Below, piece after piece: positions 31,961 to 42,354 of a stretch of DNA of 64,000 nt. The notes below the pieces were generated by a model that ran no database searches, had not been told where the DNA came from, and saw only the letters and a list, made by a program, of their open reading frames with translations. Source of the stretch: Bombyx mori (lineage: Eukaryota > Arthropoda > Insecta > Lepidoptera > Bombycidae); contig NC_085111.1 of NCBI RefSeq assembly GCF_030269925.1, positions 6,936,142 to 7,000,141 of the forward strand. Reading direction: 5' to 3'. Positions within the stretch are counted from its first letter, which is position 1; every line of letters begins with the position of its first letter. The position numbers and the translations under genes were made by a program.

Positions 31961-34900
31961 TTCTATATCCAAGGACCACATGGGTAATCAGCCCCGAGCA
32001 AGTGTCCATAATTCAATTCCCAAGGACCACACGGGTAACCAGCCCCAAACAAGTGTCCATAATTCAATTCCCAAGGAACACACGGGTAACCAGCCCCAAA
32101 CAAGTGTCCGTAATTCAATTTCCAAAGACCACACGGGTAACCAGCCCCAAGCAAGTGTCTACATTCATCCAATATCAAAACACAAACGCAATATCATTGA
32201 AAATACAATTACAAAACAAAACGAAAGTAAAATTTATGAACTATCTTGTATTTCTAGTAAAATATCCTTACCCCATGTACTTGTTTCGACATCTATATCC
32301 TTCAAGCCGCTCACTTTCCTTGTTGACACTGGATCCTCCGTATGCCTCATAAAAAAAACATCTATTCAATCATTTTCACACATAAATCTCATAAATAATA
32401 TAATTAAATTAAAAGGTATAGATAGTACGGAAGACCCCGTACCTACTTTGGGTAGTTTTGATCTTAAACTTATATTTGGAAAAGAATCAATTCCTTTCAC
32501 TTTTCACGTAATAGACAAAATAGATTTACCCTATGACGGAATAATAGGCACAGATTTACTCACCCGTTTTCAGTGCTCTATAGATTACAATCGCCAAATT
32601 CTCTACTTAAATAAAAATAAAATTAAACTCAATTTCACGGATCCCACTTACCAAATTCCGCCTCGCTCAGAGGTAACTGTTGAGTGCTCAGTTACAAATC
32701 CTGAGCTAAGAGAAGGTCTCATTCTTGATCAACACGTAAGTGATACACTTTATATTGCTAATTGCTTAGTGAAGGTAAAAAATAACAATCGTGTAAATCT
32801 TACTGTCTTAAATACCTCTGAAAAACCTGCTATTATAAATTCTAAACTTCAACTTACTCTACTTCCAGTTGACTATGAACTCTGTAAATCGCAAATCACA
32901 ACTAAAACCTGCTTAGATAGAACTAATGATGTCCTTAAATTATTACGCGTATCACATTTAAATAGCGAAGAAAGTGAAGCCCTTTACGATATGTGCTCTA
33001 AATATTCTGATATATTTCACCTCCCTGATGACTTACTCACCTCGACTGACGCCATCCAACATGAGATTAGAACTTCTTCCGATCAACCTATTAATGTCAA
33101 ATCCTATCGATTTCCTGAGATTCATAAACAAGAAGTAAACTCACAAATACAAAAAATGCTCGACCAAAAAATCATACAACCTTCTCTATCTCCTTGGTCC
33201 TCGCCTATATGGATTGTCCCAAAAAAGACCGATGCCTCTGGTCAAAAGAAATGGCGGATTGTAATTGACTATAGGAAACTTAACGATATTACTATTGGTG
33301 AGACTTACCCCATACCTAACATTGTCGAAATTCTTGACCAATTAGGAAACTCAAAGTACTTCACAACATTAGATCTCGCTTCCGGCTTTCATCAGATAAC
33401 AATGACTCAAAAAGACGCTTGCAAAACCGCGTTTAGTGTCCCTCAAGGACACTTTGAATTTACAAGGATGCCCTTTGGCCTAAAAAATGCCCCATCAACT
33501 TTTCAGCGCTTAATGAACAATGTGCTCACTGGCCTACAAGGTGAGCGCTGTTTTGTGTATTTAGACGATATTGTGTCTTATTCTCATGACCTTAAAACTC
33601 ACATTGAAAACCTCGGTGCAATATTCGATAGACTACGTAAATTTAACCTAAAATTACAGCCAGACAAATGTGAATTTCTACGAAAAGAAGTCGGCTACCT
33701 AGGTCATATAATTAGCGAGGAAGGACTAAAACCAGACCCTAATAAAATAAAATCCGTTAAAGAGTTTCCAATCCCAAAATCCCCCAAGGACATTAAATCC
33801 TTTTTAGGACTAATATCATACTATAGACGCTTTATCCCAGAGTTCTCCAAACTATCAAAACCACTCACATCCCTCTTGAAAAAGGATGCATCTTTTCTTT
33901 GGACCAATGAACAACAATTAGCTTTCGAAACGCTCAAAGATAAACTCATTACCTCTCCTGTATTAATATACCCAGATTTTACTAAACCATTCAACCTTAC
34001 TTGCGATGCATCGAACTATGCAATATCAGCTATCCTTTCGCAAGGTCCTATAGGTAAAGACCGCCCTGTAGCCTATGCATCCAGAACACTAAATAAATGT
34101 GAAATTAACTATAGCACAACCGAAAAGGAGTTGCTAGCTATAGTTTGGGGCTGCAATTCTTTTAGACCGTATTTATTTGGTCGTAAGTTCACCATAGTAA
34201 CAGATCATCGTCCACTAAAATGGCTATTTAACCATACTGATCCAAGTAGCAAACTACAACGTTGGCGTCTCCAACTACAAGAATTTGAATACGAAATTAT
34301 ATATAGAAAAGGCAAATTAAATTCAGCAGCTGACGCTCTATCTCGTTATCCCGTTAATCCTGTCTATACCGAAAATCCTGAAAACTTAAATGAAAATGAA
34401 CTGATTGATCTGGGTCCATTAGACATCAGTCCCTTTAATGACGAAGTCCCTGATTTTACGCCTCTAAGTCCAAGTCCTAACAATTTACCTGATACTCTGC
34501 TCCAACCAGAAATTGTACCTGAAATCACTGATCAAAATCCAATAATAGAAAATGAACCCCAACCTTCTAGTAGTCAAGCTCCTATTCTACAACAACCTAA
34601 TACTTTAATAAGCCCCCATAACTTACCTGATCTCGACGACACCTATACTAAATTCTTAAAAACTCCTTCAAGCTTTAAATACGATACAGCCATTTTTGAA
34701 CATAATGATAGTATAATAAAAAGCCAACACAAAACTATCGTAATACCTGCATCCCTTGATTTAGATGAGTCAATTCCCTATGTTCAAGAAATCTTATTAA
34801 ATTCACCAGATTCAGAATCATTCACGAATTCAGAGAAAACCTTACTTTCCTACAAAAACCTTTTACTTAATGATAAAAACTATTACTTTCTATTTATAAA

Positions 34901-36179
34901 GGTACATCACTTTGATAATTGCACCTACAGTGACATTTTTGAGTCATTAAAAGCCCTTAGAAACCATTTAATATCCATGAATGAAACTATCGATAAAATA
35001 AGCATCACTGACTTCAAGAACCCGTTCGATAAACATATTTATGTAAAAATCTACAACATACTTGCTCACTTATTCCATAATACCGGTATCCAAATACACA
35101 TTTATAGGAATAAAATATACTATCCTTGCCCTACCGAAGTCCAAAAAATTCTCCGCGAAAATCATGACTTACCTGTCGCCGGACACCTCGGTTCTAGTAG
35201 AATGTTCAATAAAATCCGGGAACAATTCTATTGGAAGAACATGCGTAGTGAAATAGAAAATTATGTTAAAAACTGTAATCAATGTCAAACTAATAAAGCG
35301 CTCAGGAAAATCAACCGTGCACCAATGCAGATAACGACCACCTCAACAGCTCCCTTCGAAAGATTGTCCCTAGATATAGTTGGTCCTCTCCCCGAATCCG
35401 GTACAGCAAAAATTAAATACATCCTTACCCTTCAAGACGATCTGACTAAATATTCTGTAGCATATCCCATTCGCAGTACTACCGCTGAAGAAACCAGCGA
35501 TTGTCTGATTCACTTTATTTCCTTATTTGGCATTCCCAAAACCATCTTAACCGACCAGGGTTCAAATTTTACTTCTGAAATGTTTAAAGAAACATGCAAA
35601 TTCTTAAAAATTAAACAGCTCTGGTCGTCTCCCTATCACCCACAGACGCAAGGTGCATTAGAAAGGAGCCACTCTACATTGAAAGAGTATTTGAAATCCT
35701 ACGTATCCGAAAACCAGGACAACTGGCCAAGATATGTATATACAGCCATGTTGGCATATAATACTGCAACCCATTCAACAACAAATTATACGCCTTACGA
35801 GTTAATTTTCGGTCACAAACCCGTTCTTCCAAACTCCATTTATGAACCAGCTCCAAATGCAACTTACCCTGATTATATTCGAATGCTGCAACATCGCCTT
35901 AAAGTCACTAGAGAACAAGCTACTAAACATACACTGAAATCTAAAGAGTCTTCCAAGGCCCGCTACGACGCCCACACTCGCCCAGTAACTTATCATGTTG
36001 GCGACTACGTTTATTTGAAAAATCACCTCAGAATGCGCAAGGCTCTTTCACCTATCTGGAAGGGTCCTTATAAAATAATTAAATTAAACGGTAGGAATAG
36101 TTTAACCTTATTAATAAATAGGCGTCATGTAATTCATCACTATGATGAAATAAAACTAGCACGCCGATGTAATGCATGA
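31911..36179 (+). CDS. pol: Pol polyprotein: protease, reverse transcriptase, RNase H, integrase
   Basis: Makes the DNA copy and inserts it. The first in-frame start-like codon is GTG at 31911, but the frame is open from 31872 and is most likely entered by -1 frameshifting from gag. Numbering residues from 31911: 17-residue tandem repeats at about 19-86; aspartic protease with 'DTG' at 139-141; reverse transcriptase with catalytic YLDD at 550-553; RNase H with 'TCDASN' near 697, then 'TTEKELLAIVWG' and 'VTDHRPLKWL'. After a variable spacer comes integrase with an HHCC zinc domain (about 1084-1127), a DD35E core (D near 1155, D near 1213, E 36 residues later) and a C-terminal 'WKGPYKI' GPY module. 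All catalytic residues are present and no frame is broken. Confidence 0.95.
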   Translation: MRPKPQLQANCNDKDTFSISKDHMGNQPRASVHNSIPKDHTGNQPQTSVHNSIPKEHTGNQPQTSVRNSISKDHTGNQPQASVYIHPISKHKRNIIENTITKQNESKIYELSCISSKISLPHVLVSTSISFKPLTFLVDTGSSVCLIKKTSIQSFSHINLINNIIKLKGIDSTEDPVPTLGSFDLKLIFGKESIPFTFHVIDKIDLPYDGIIGTDLLTRFQCSIDYNRQILYLNKNKIKLNFTDPTYQIPPRSEVTVECSVTNPELREGLILDQHVSDTLYIANCLVKVKNNNRVNLTVLNTSEKPAIINSKLQLTLLPVDYELCKSQITTKTCLDRTNDVLKLLRVSHLNSEESEALYDMCSKYSDIFHLPDDLLTSTDAIQHEIRTSSDQPINVKSYRFPEIHKQEVNSQIQKMLDQKIIQPSLSPWSSPIWIVPKKTDASGQKKWRIVIDYRKLNDITIGETYPIPNIVEILDQLGNSKYFTTLDLASGFHQITMTQKDACKTAFSVPQGHFEFTRMPFGLKNAPSTFQRLMNNVLTGLQGERCFVYLDDIVSYSHDLKTHIENLGAIFDRLRKFNLKLQPDKCEFLRKEVGYLGHIISEEGLKPDPNKIKSVKEFPIPKSPKDIKSFLGLISYYRRFIPEFSKLSKPLTSLLKKDASFLWTNEQQLAFETLKDKLITSPVLIYPDFTKPFNLTCDASNYAISAILSQGPIGKDRPVAYASRTLNKCEINYSTTEKELLAIVWGCNSFRPYLFGRKFTIVTDHRPLKWLFNHTDPSSKLQRWRLQLQEFEYEIIYRKGKLNSAADALSRYPVNPVYTENPENLNENELIDLGPLDISPFNDEVPDFTPLSPSPNNLPDTLLQPEIVPEITDQNPIIENEPQPSSSQAPILQQPNTLISPHNLPDLDDTYTKFLKTPSSFKYDTAIFEHNDSIIKSQHKTIVIPASLDLDESIPYVQEILLNSPDSESFTNSEKTLLSYKNLLLNDKNYYFLFIKVHHFDNCTYSDIFESLKALRNHLISMNETIDKISITDFKNPFDKHIYVKIYNILAHLFHNTGIQIHIYRNKIYYPCPTEVQKILRENHDLPVAGHLGSSRMFNKIREQFYWKNMRSEIENYVKNCNQCQTNKALRKINRAPMQITTTSTAPFERLSLDIVGPLPESGTAKIKYILTLQDDLTKYSVAYPIRSTTAEETSDCLIHFISLFGIPKTILTDQGSNFTSEMFKETCKFLKIKQLWSSPYHPQTQGALERSHSTLKEYLKSYVSENQDNWPRYVYTAMLAYNTATHSTTNYTPYELIFGHKPVLPNSIYEPAPNATYPDYIRMLQHRLKVTREQATKHTLKSKESSKARYDAHTRPVTYHVGDYVYLKNHLRMRKALSPIWKGPYKIIKLNGRNSLTLLINRRHVIHHYDEIKLARRCNA
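31966..32169 (+). repeat. 51-bp coding tandem repeat, four units
   Basis: Four near-identical in-frame 51-bp units between the frameshift site and the protease, each coding 17 residues around 'KDHTGNQPQTSVHNSI'. The unit length is a multiple of three and there is no stop. It also leaves open repeats in two other frames, which are shadows. In the family this position is normally a short linker. Confidence 0.9.
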
Positions 36180-36292
36180 AATTATTATTATATATGTTTA
36201 ATAAGTGTTTAATATATAACTATATTTAATACATAACTATAGTAAGATACGTATATTAAGATTTAGTATAGTTATTATTCCTTTACAGTTCC
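36180..36292 (+). promoter_or_regulatory. pol-env gap with probable env splice acceptor
   Basis: A+T-rich gap of about 110 bases ending in 'ttattattcctttacag' at 36272-36288, a good polypyrimidine tract plus AG. The env frame is open directly after it, and no AUG occurs until 36329. In Gypsy-type elements env is made from a spliced message, which fits. Confidence 0.65.
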
Positions 36293-38086
36293 TTGTCTTC
36301 AGCACACGAAACATTCATTGAACCCTCAATGAATACATCTGGTATATACTTTGACCCTATCGGGTCACTCAAAATAATAGACGGACATCTTAGTGTAATA
36401 GTTCCTGTAGATATTTCTTACATACAACCACACATTATAAATCTGAACGGTGTGATAGGCAGTTCAAAATTTCTGTGTAGGCAAAGTGCTCTCTACTCCA
36501 ATGTCGAATGTTTAAACTTACACCAGCCGTTATCAATAAGATATAATGACATAGTTCGCGACTTTGAATCAATATCACACTTAATCGAAATTAGAACTAA
36601 AAGGTCGGCCTGGTTTGGTGGAGTCGGTACTTTGTCCAAACATCTGTTCGGTACAATGGACGAAAACGATGCCATACGTTATAGTAATGCCATTCAAGTT
36701 ATAGAAAAAGACCAAACTAAATTATCTAAATTAATCAAACAAAATATTTTGGTAACTACATCAACCATCTCTTCTTTTAAAGATACTTTAAATAAAATCA
36801 ATATCAATGAACAACAGCTAAACAGTGCAATTGATACTCTAATGCATGCACAACAAAACTCCACATTACTTTCCGACAATCTACTTCAAAGGTCAAAACT
36901 TAACGAAATATTGAACGTTCTAGAGAGCAGTTTGTTAACACTATCGTTTAAATTACAAGATATTATTAACGCAATTATGTTCAGCAAGTCAAATATTTTA
37001 TATCCGTCTATAATAACCCCGAAACAATTGTTTTCAGAGCTTGTAGACAATTATAGATTTTTGGCTGATTATCACCAATTCCCCATAAGTTTGTCATTAG
37101 ATAATATTTATACACTAATGAATGTATCTGAAATCGCTACCTATTATAATAACAATAAAATTGTATTTGTTCTAAAAGTACCACTTGTCGATTCAAAAGA
37201 TTATCACTTATACCATAGTATTCCATATCCAGTCATTATTTCTAACAAAACATACGCAACTATCATTCCATCAACTAAATATATCGCCATCACTAGAAAT
37301 AGAAATCATTATTGTAAGTTGAATAGTTTAATTAGTTGTAAGGTAATATATAATTTAAACTACATTTGTGAAAACATAGATGCCTATTCCAGTTCTAGAT
37401 CCCCGATCTGCGAATCGGAAATTATTTCTAAAGCCTTAAACTCTGTACCTAATGTTTGTAAAACTAATTTTCTTGGAGGTCATTTAGATATTTTGCAACC
37501 ACTGTCCAATAATAGGTGGGTCTTTGTAATTACAGAACCTTATAAACTCTCCATAGATTGTCAAGACCAACCCAGTACAGAGATAATAATAGTAGGTACA
37601 GGCATCATTAACCTTCCCATACATTGTGTAGCATTTTATAAAGATTCAAGGTTAATACCAAAATATTCAAAGATAATAAAATTTCAACCAATTATTGTAA
37701 ATTTCAACCTTTTAAACGACTCTTGCTGTAATTCTGTAACTCTATACAAAACTAAATTGCCTTTATTAAATTTATCTAATTTTAACCTTGATTCTATCAC
37801 CTCACAACAACATACACAGATAAATAATATTATAAAAAGTTTAGATACGATTAATGAAAAGCCGCATATTGTTCTATACGGCGAATATTATTCATATACA
37901 ACCATAATTATTTCTATTATAGTTATTATTTTTATTTTAGCTCTTTTTTATAATGTTGTAAAATCGGGCACTTGTCACCGTCTTTTAAAATTCAAAACTA
38001 AATTAAATATTGAAAAAACCGAAGAATTATCGGAAGTCGCCGCCGTCTCCCTTAGTGTGCCAAAACTCCGTACATCTTTTTCCTAA
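36290..38086 (+). CDS. env: Envelope glycoprotein, baculovirus F-like
   Basis: Probable membrane-fusion glycoprotein, acting at the surface of a particle or cell. The frame is open from the splice acceptor at 36288. The first ATG is at 36329, and 'SLSSAHETF' before it looks like the end of a signal peptide whose start would come from an upstream exon. Counting from TTG 36293 (597 residues): a furin-type RTKR at 101-104, directly followed by a Gly-rich hydrophobic stretch fitting a fusion peptide. Then come heptad-like helices (about 125-230), scattered cysteines, a transmembrane segment at about 536-556 and a 41-residue cytoplasmic tail. This is the layout of errantivirus/baculovirus F proteins. 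No frame is broken. Confidence 0.85.
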   Translation, partial: SLSSAHETFIEPSMNTSGIYFDPIGSLKIIDGHLSVIVPVDISYIQPHIINLNGVIGSSKFLCRQSALYSNVECLNLHQPLSIRYNDIVRDFESISHLIEIRTKRSAWFGGVGTLSKHLFGTMDENDAIRYSNAIQVIEKDQTKLSKLIKQNILVTTSTISSFKDTLNKININEQQLNSAIDTLMHAQQNSTLLSDNLLQRSKLNEILNVLESSLLTLSFKLQDIINAIMFSKSNILYPSIITPKQLFSELVDNYRFLADYHQFPISLSLDNIYTLMNVSEIATYYNNNKIVFVLKVPLVDSKDYHLYHSIPYPVIISNKTYATIIPSTKYIAITRNRNHYCKLNSLISCKVIYNLNYICENIDAYSSSRSPICESEIISKALNSVPNVCKTNFLGGHLDILQPLSNNRWVFVITEPYKLSIDCQDQPSTEIIIVGTGIINLPIHCVAFYKDSRLIPKYSKIIKFQPIIVNFNLLNDSCCNSVTLYKTKLPLLNLSNFNLDSITSQQHTQINNIIKSLDTINEKPHIVLYGEYYSYTTIIISIIVIIFILALFYNVVKSGTCHRLLKFKTKLNIEKTEELSEVAAVSLSVPKLRTSFS

Positions 38087-38127
38087 ACTTAACCCTTTTG
38101 GGGTAAGTTTACTCTCGGCCCCGGGGC

Positions 38128-38353
38128 TGTTATAAATGGTTCCCGTATACAATAGTGCTAAGGAACCCCATTACAAATCACAAAGTCAGCAGTTTTATAA
38201 TCTCTTTATAATTACTCGTATAATTCAAGTCAGTTTGAAACCATCATCCGCGCGCGTGACACTTGCCCTAAATTGAGCCCAATTTATTTAAATAAATCTA
38301 TTCTTTATTAATTTCATTTTTTTAAAAAGGCCTTCGGCCAAATCCCTATAACA
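38128..38353 (+). repeat. 3' LTR
   Basis: 226 bp, identical by eye to the 5' LTR, with AATAAA at 38291-38296. Directly upstream there is no polypurine tract but the palindrome 'gccccggggc' (38118-38127). Confidence 0.93.
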
Positions 38354-38572
38354 GAGCTCACAGCTCACCTGGTGTTAAGTGTTTACTGGAACGCATAGAC
38401 ATCTATAACGTAAACATGCCACACACCTTGAGATATAAGTTCTAGGGCCTCAGTATAGTTACAACGGCTGCCTCACCCTTCAAACCGAAACGCATTACTG
38501 CTTCATGGCAGAAATAGGCGGGGCAGTGGTACCTACGCGTGCGGACTCACAAGAGGTCCTCCCACCAGTAAA
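38354..38572 (-). mobile_element. Bm1-type SINE, short form, body part (interrupted)
   Basis: Resumes the copy at 29849 with the duplicated GAGC and runs to 'ctcccaccagtaa' at about 38572, the shared short-form cut-off. Confidence 0.88.
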
Positions 38573-38867
38573 TTATGTGTTCGTTTTTGTACTTTTTGAC
38601 GGTTTTTTGCATAAAATATCATCCGCATGCAGTATTATAGAACTTTCCGTTCAACTGCTTTAATTATTGACTCCTGTAATGATTTATGTGACAAGAATAT
38701 TTCACAATAGGATTTTAAAGAAACACAATAGACCAATCAGACTTTAAACGAAACTATAAATCTAAATCTGACGTAAATGTACCTATTAAAAGTATTGTAG
38801 ACCCATACAAGTACCGATATCCTGCATATTTCTGACACGAATAGATGGTGCATTTCAAAAACTAGAC
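38573..38867. other. Unique A+T-rich DNA
   Basis: Nothing recognised. Confidence 0.45.
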
Positions 38868-38978
38868 TTTTTTTTTATTGCCCCTGTAGGCAGACGAGCA
38901 TATGGCCCACCTGATGGTGAGTGGTCACTCATGGACGTCAGCAATGCCAAGGGCAGAGCCAAGCGGCTGCCTACCGTT
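38868..38978 (-). repeat. Second short SINE-like family
   Basis: A T-run followed by 'attgcccctgtaggcagacg', 'ggcccacctgatggtgagtg' and a 'ggcagagccaagcggctgcc' end. The same about 110-bp unit occurs at 53291-53406 and 60328-60443. Its A-tail end resembles the Bm1 3' end. Non-coding. Confidence 0.75.
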
Positions 38979-40894
38979 AAAAGTACAGACACATATTGTC
39001 TGACTATAAATTTTTTGCCACTAAGCTATCACCCAAGAAATTTTCCAAATTGAATAAGCATAGTTGACATGTATTACAAAGTATGTATTGCAACTCGTCA
39101 AATAGCAAAAGAATAGAACATTCCGAAGTCATTTATATGTCACACTCAAAGATCACATTTCAATGTTGTGCAATGTATTTTTCAGCGGTTAAAGCGGACA
39201 TGTGTGAGATAAACATAGCGAGCTCTGGCGGAGCGTGCGGTCACGACATTGACTGAGAACCTGACCAGGATTAGTCTATCGGATGCCCGAACCCGACCGA
39301 TTTCGCTTTATTAAGACAAATAGACACGCATTTTCAACGCACAAACGTACGTCGATAAACACACGAAATTTCCTTCGGAAAATAAATGTGTTAAAGAATG
39401 ATGAATATCTTGTCGAAAAACCTTGCACCTTGCAATGTGTATTTGAATGTTTCCTAAATAATTTACTTTATTTATTATTAAAAAAAAGAACACAATATTC
39501 CTAACCTAAAAGTACATGTTATTATCAGCAACATGCTTCGTCAAATTACAGAAATAGAGTTATCAGCAACATGCTTCGTCAAAAAGTACAATACTTACTT
39601 TCAGCTGCAAGCGATGTCAAGTTTCCTAAATTCAACACAAATGGGATAACTGATGATCGGTAACAGGAGAACATTTATGTTTCACAAATATATCTATATA
39701 TTAATACGTGAAGCAAAAACTTTGTATCCCTTTTTACGAAAATTGCGCGGACGGAGGAGTATAAAAATTTTCCACACTTATAGAGAATATAGAGAAGAAG
39801 TGCACAATGCTAATATTTTTTTAAAATAATGCATAAAAGATACATTAAATCAATAAAGAAAACATTACACACGCTACATACCATGTATTTGACGCACACA
39901 CGCATTGCATACTATTTATTGTCAAACTTTTGTTCTTGAGTCTGTTGGCAAATTGCGAATAGATTAAATATTGTTTGTCTTTGTTAATATTTTTTATAGT
40001 GTAGTCTTAGCGAAATTTGTGATTATAGAAGTATAAAATACAATCATAATAGTGTAGAAACTTACAATTCCAATTAATTATAGTCGAATTTCGACTACTG
40101 CGGGACCTCTAGTTTTTTATAGATAGTCGATAGTATCAGATAGTCGATGTCATCGATGTCACCATTTCATTAATAACATTAACATATGGAAGGTGGTGAC
40201 ATCTAAGATTCAGGGTTTGCAATCAAATTTTGAAATAAAATGATCTCATTTGGCTACTAAAAAAATCGCAGCAAAAATATCCAATCTTAATCAACGCTTG
40301 TTTACTGCAATCTTTTGTTCGGCTCAACCGAGAATTAAGCAATGGTCGGCATTGACCACAACGTTCACCCAAAGCCTTAAATTGGAACATGTTTGTTAAT
40401 CCGATGTGTGTTTCCATCGAAAGGACAGTGACGAAGTGTGGGTCGCTTCGGATTATTCTATCGGCCAGGCCAGCGGTATCCTTTCGTCGAGATAAATGTT
40501 CAGGACATTTTTCGCTAAAAATCTCGTAGATATATCCAGGAAGGCAGATTGACTAAGGGTAAAGTATAAGACACAAATTTTAGTCAATAATAGATTTGTG
40601 TTCTAGTTACGAGTTATTATTATTCGTTGTTTATTACTCATTTTCAGTGGCTGTTCCGCTCATTAGTTAGTTTTTCTGGCATGAAAATAAAGATTGTAAT
40701 CCACATGATGCTAAGCAATTACTAGAAACGGTATAAATTTCAAAGAGGTTTCGAATTCTGTCCTACTATTGGCACAAATCATTGCTTTAATTGCTCACAA
40801 GAAGCGTTAATATTAATCACAAAATAAGAAGGCGCACTGTGAATCTGTTATCACTATCTTTATAACTGCACTGTCATCCATTCAGTGGAACTCG
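38979..40894. other. Unique A+T-rich DNA
   Basis: A 24-base direct repeat occurs at 39522-39545 and 39560-39583 (38-base period). Open frames at 39283-39504 (+) and 40223-40417 (-) have no recognisable motif. Confidence 0.45.
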
Positions 40895-41010
40895 GGTCTG
40901 CGGTCTCAAGTTGAGTGTCAGCATTCAAGTTATGATGCCTACGGGCTAAAGTAACTACTAAACATCACGTGGGCTCTGACCTCATTCGTCCATCCAAAGC
41001 AATAAAAATA
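40895..41010 (+). repeat. Ancient Bm1-like SINE 3' end
   Basis: Diverged steps in Bm1 order: 'tctcaagttgagtg', 'gatgcctacgggct', 'aacatcacgtgggctctgac' and 'aagcaataaaaata'. Only the 3' third is recognisable. Confidence 0.55.
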
Positions 41011-41917
41011 TAAGATAATCAAAAACGATATTAAACTATTAATGTATAATAAAAGTTTGAAAACGACTTAAAAATAGAGAAATCATTTTAATTTTGTTTT
41101 GGCGCCTGAAAGCTGTGTGGAGCACACATCGCTGCAGTGGTAATTTGAGAATTCATGAACTCAGACGCGCATTTATTTAAAACCGTTCTCTTCGTTTTAT
41201 TATTAATTTTATGAGCTTGTTGAAAGCTTTAAAAATCTTCAAAGGTACATTATTAAGCTTATCTGTTTAAGGATCTTAAATAACTATTATTTGAGCCGAA
41301 TTATTACAAGGGAAAGTAACTTAATACCTACTGGCAGTTCAATAAATAATAAACAATAATAAACATACGCTTAATATTAAACAAATTGACTAGTAGACAG
41401 TCTAAGCCTAAGTTACCATGAATTTCGTAATTTATGTATAATTAGAATACAAGTGTATTTGCGACTACTTATTAAGTTATTATGTCTGCCAATACAAGTA
41501 TATTATTTTTAAATAAAACAATTTTAATTAAACGACCTCGTAAAAATATATTTACGAAGCAAAAAATGTATATTAGTAGAAACTACGGTTAAATTATTTC
41601 GGTCAAAATAACAAAGCTCAGAACTGTGTACCCCAATCACAGCAGTTAAAGTGAAAAGGCCAAAGAACCTTTTTATTTAATTTTCCATATGAATAGCTCT
41701 GTCCTTTATTGTAGGTAATTTAGTTTGTTTAACCATTTTTTTCTGCCATGCAATAATATTCTGATTTCTTTATATACAAATTCCTTGAATCCTTTTGATT
41801 TATTTTACATTACGTTTACCTGAGTTTTTATTTACTTTTAAAAACCTATTAAACTACAATAGTTTTCATATTTATTATGCGCCGTTACTGATGAAAAATG
41901 CTTCATTTACTTTCATG
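41011..41917. other. Unique A+T-rich DNA
   Basis: Nothing recognised. Confidence 0.45.
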
Positions 41918-42354
41918 TTTTTTTTTATTGCTTAGATGGGTGGGCGAGCTCACAGCCCACCTGGTGTTAAGTGGTTACTGGAGCCCATAGCCATCCATAA
42001 CGTAAATGCGCCACCCACCTTGAGATATAAGTTCTAAGGTTTCAAGTGTAGTTACAACGGCTGCCCCACCCTTCAAACCGAAACGCATTACTGCTTCACA
42101 GTAGAAATAGGCAGGGTGGTGGTACCCACCCGCGCGGACTCGCAAGAGGTCTTACCACCAGTAATTACGCAAATTATAATTTTGCGGGTTTCATTTTTAT
42201 TACACGATGTTATTCCTTCACCGTGGAAGTCAATCGTGAACATTTGTGGAGTACGTATTTCATTAGGAAAATTGGTACCCGCCTGAGATTCGAACGCCGG
42301 TGCATCGCTCAACACGAATGCGCCGGACGTCTTATCCTTTAGGCCACGACGACT
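41918..42354 (-). mobile_element. Bm1-type SINE, full length
   Basis: Complete minus-strand copy: T-run from 41918, body, 'cgcaaattataattttgcg' hairpin at 42173-42191, and tRNA-like head with B-box and A-box up to 'ggccacgacgactt' at 42354. This is the best reference copy in the window. Its tRNA head would hold an internal polymerase III promoter. Confidence 0.92.

Larger units (their letters stand above)
29885..38353 (+). mobile_element. Complete env-bearing Gypsy-type LTR retrotransposon
   Basis: An 8469-bp element with two 226-bp LTRs (29885-30110, 38128-38353) that begin TGTTATA, end TATAACA and read as identical. It carries a tRNA-Leu primer site, gag, pol with the order protease-RT-RNase H-integrase, and env. 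A 4-bp duplication GAGC flanks it inside a Bm1 copy. The domain order and a fusion-protein-like env place it with insect Gypsy/errantivirus-type elements. No frame is broken. Identical LTRs imply recent insertion. It is absent from the SINE copy it splits, so it is a clean secondary insertion. Confidence 0.93.

Noticed and set aside
32000..32170. CRISPR-like array
   Set aside because: The repeats are contiguous coding units without spacers, in a eukaryotic retrotransposon.
31963..32352. Repetitive frames on both strands in the start of pol
   Set aside because: They are shadows of the 51-bp in-frame tandem repeat.
42088..42315. 75-codon minus-strand frame
   Set aside because: It lies inside a Bm1 SINE. 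Similar frames at 27502-27798 are also SINE-derived.
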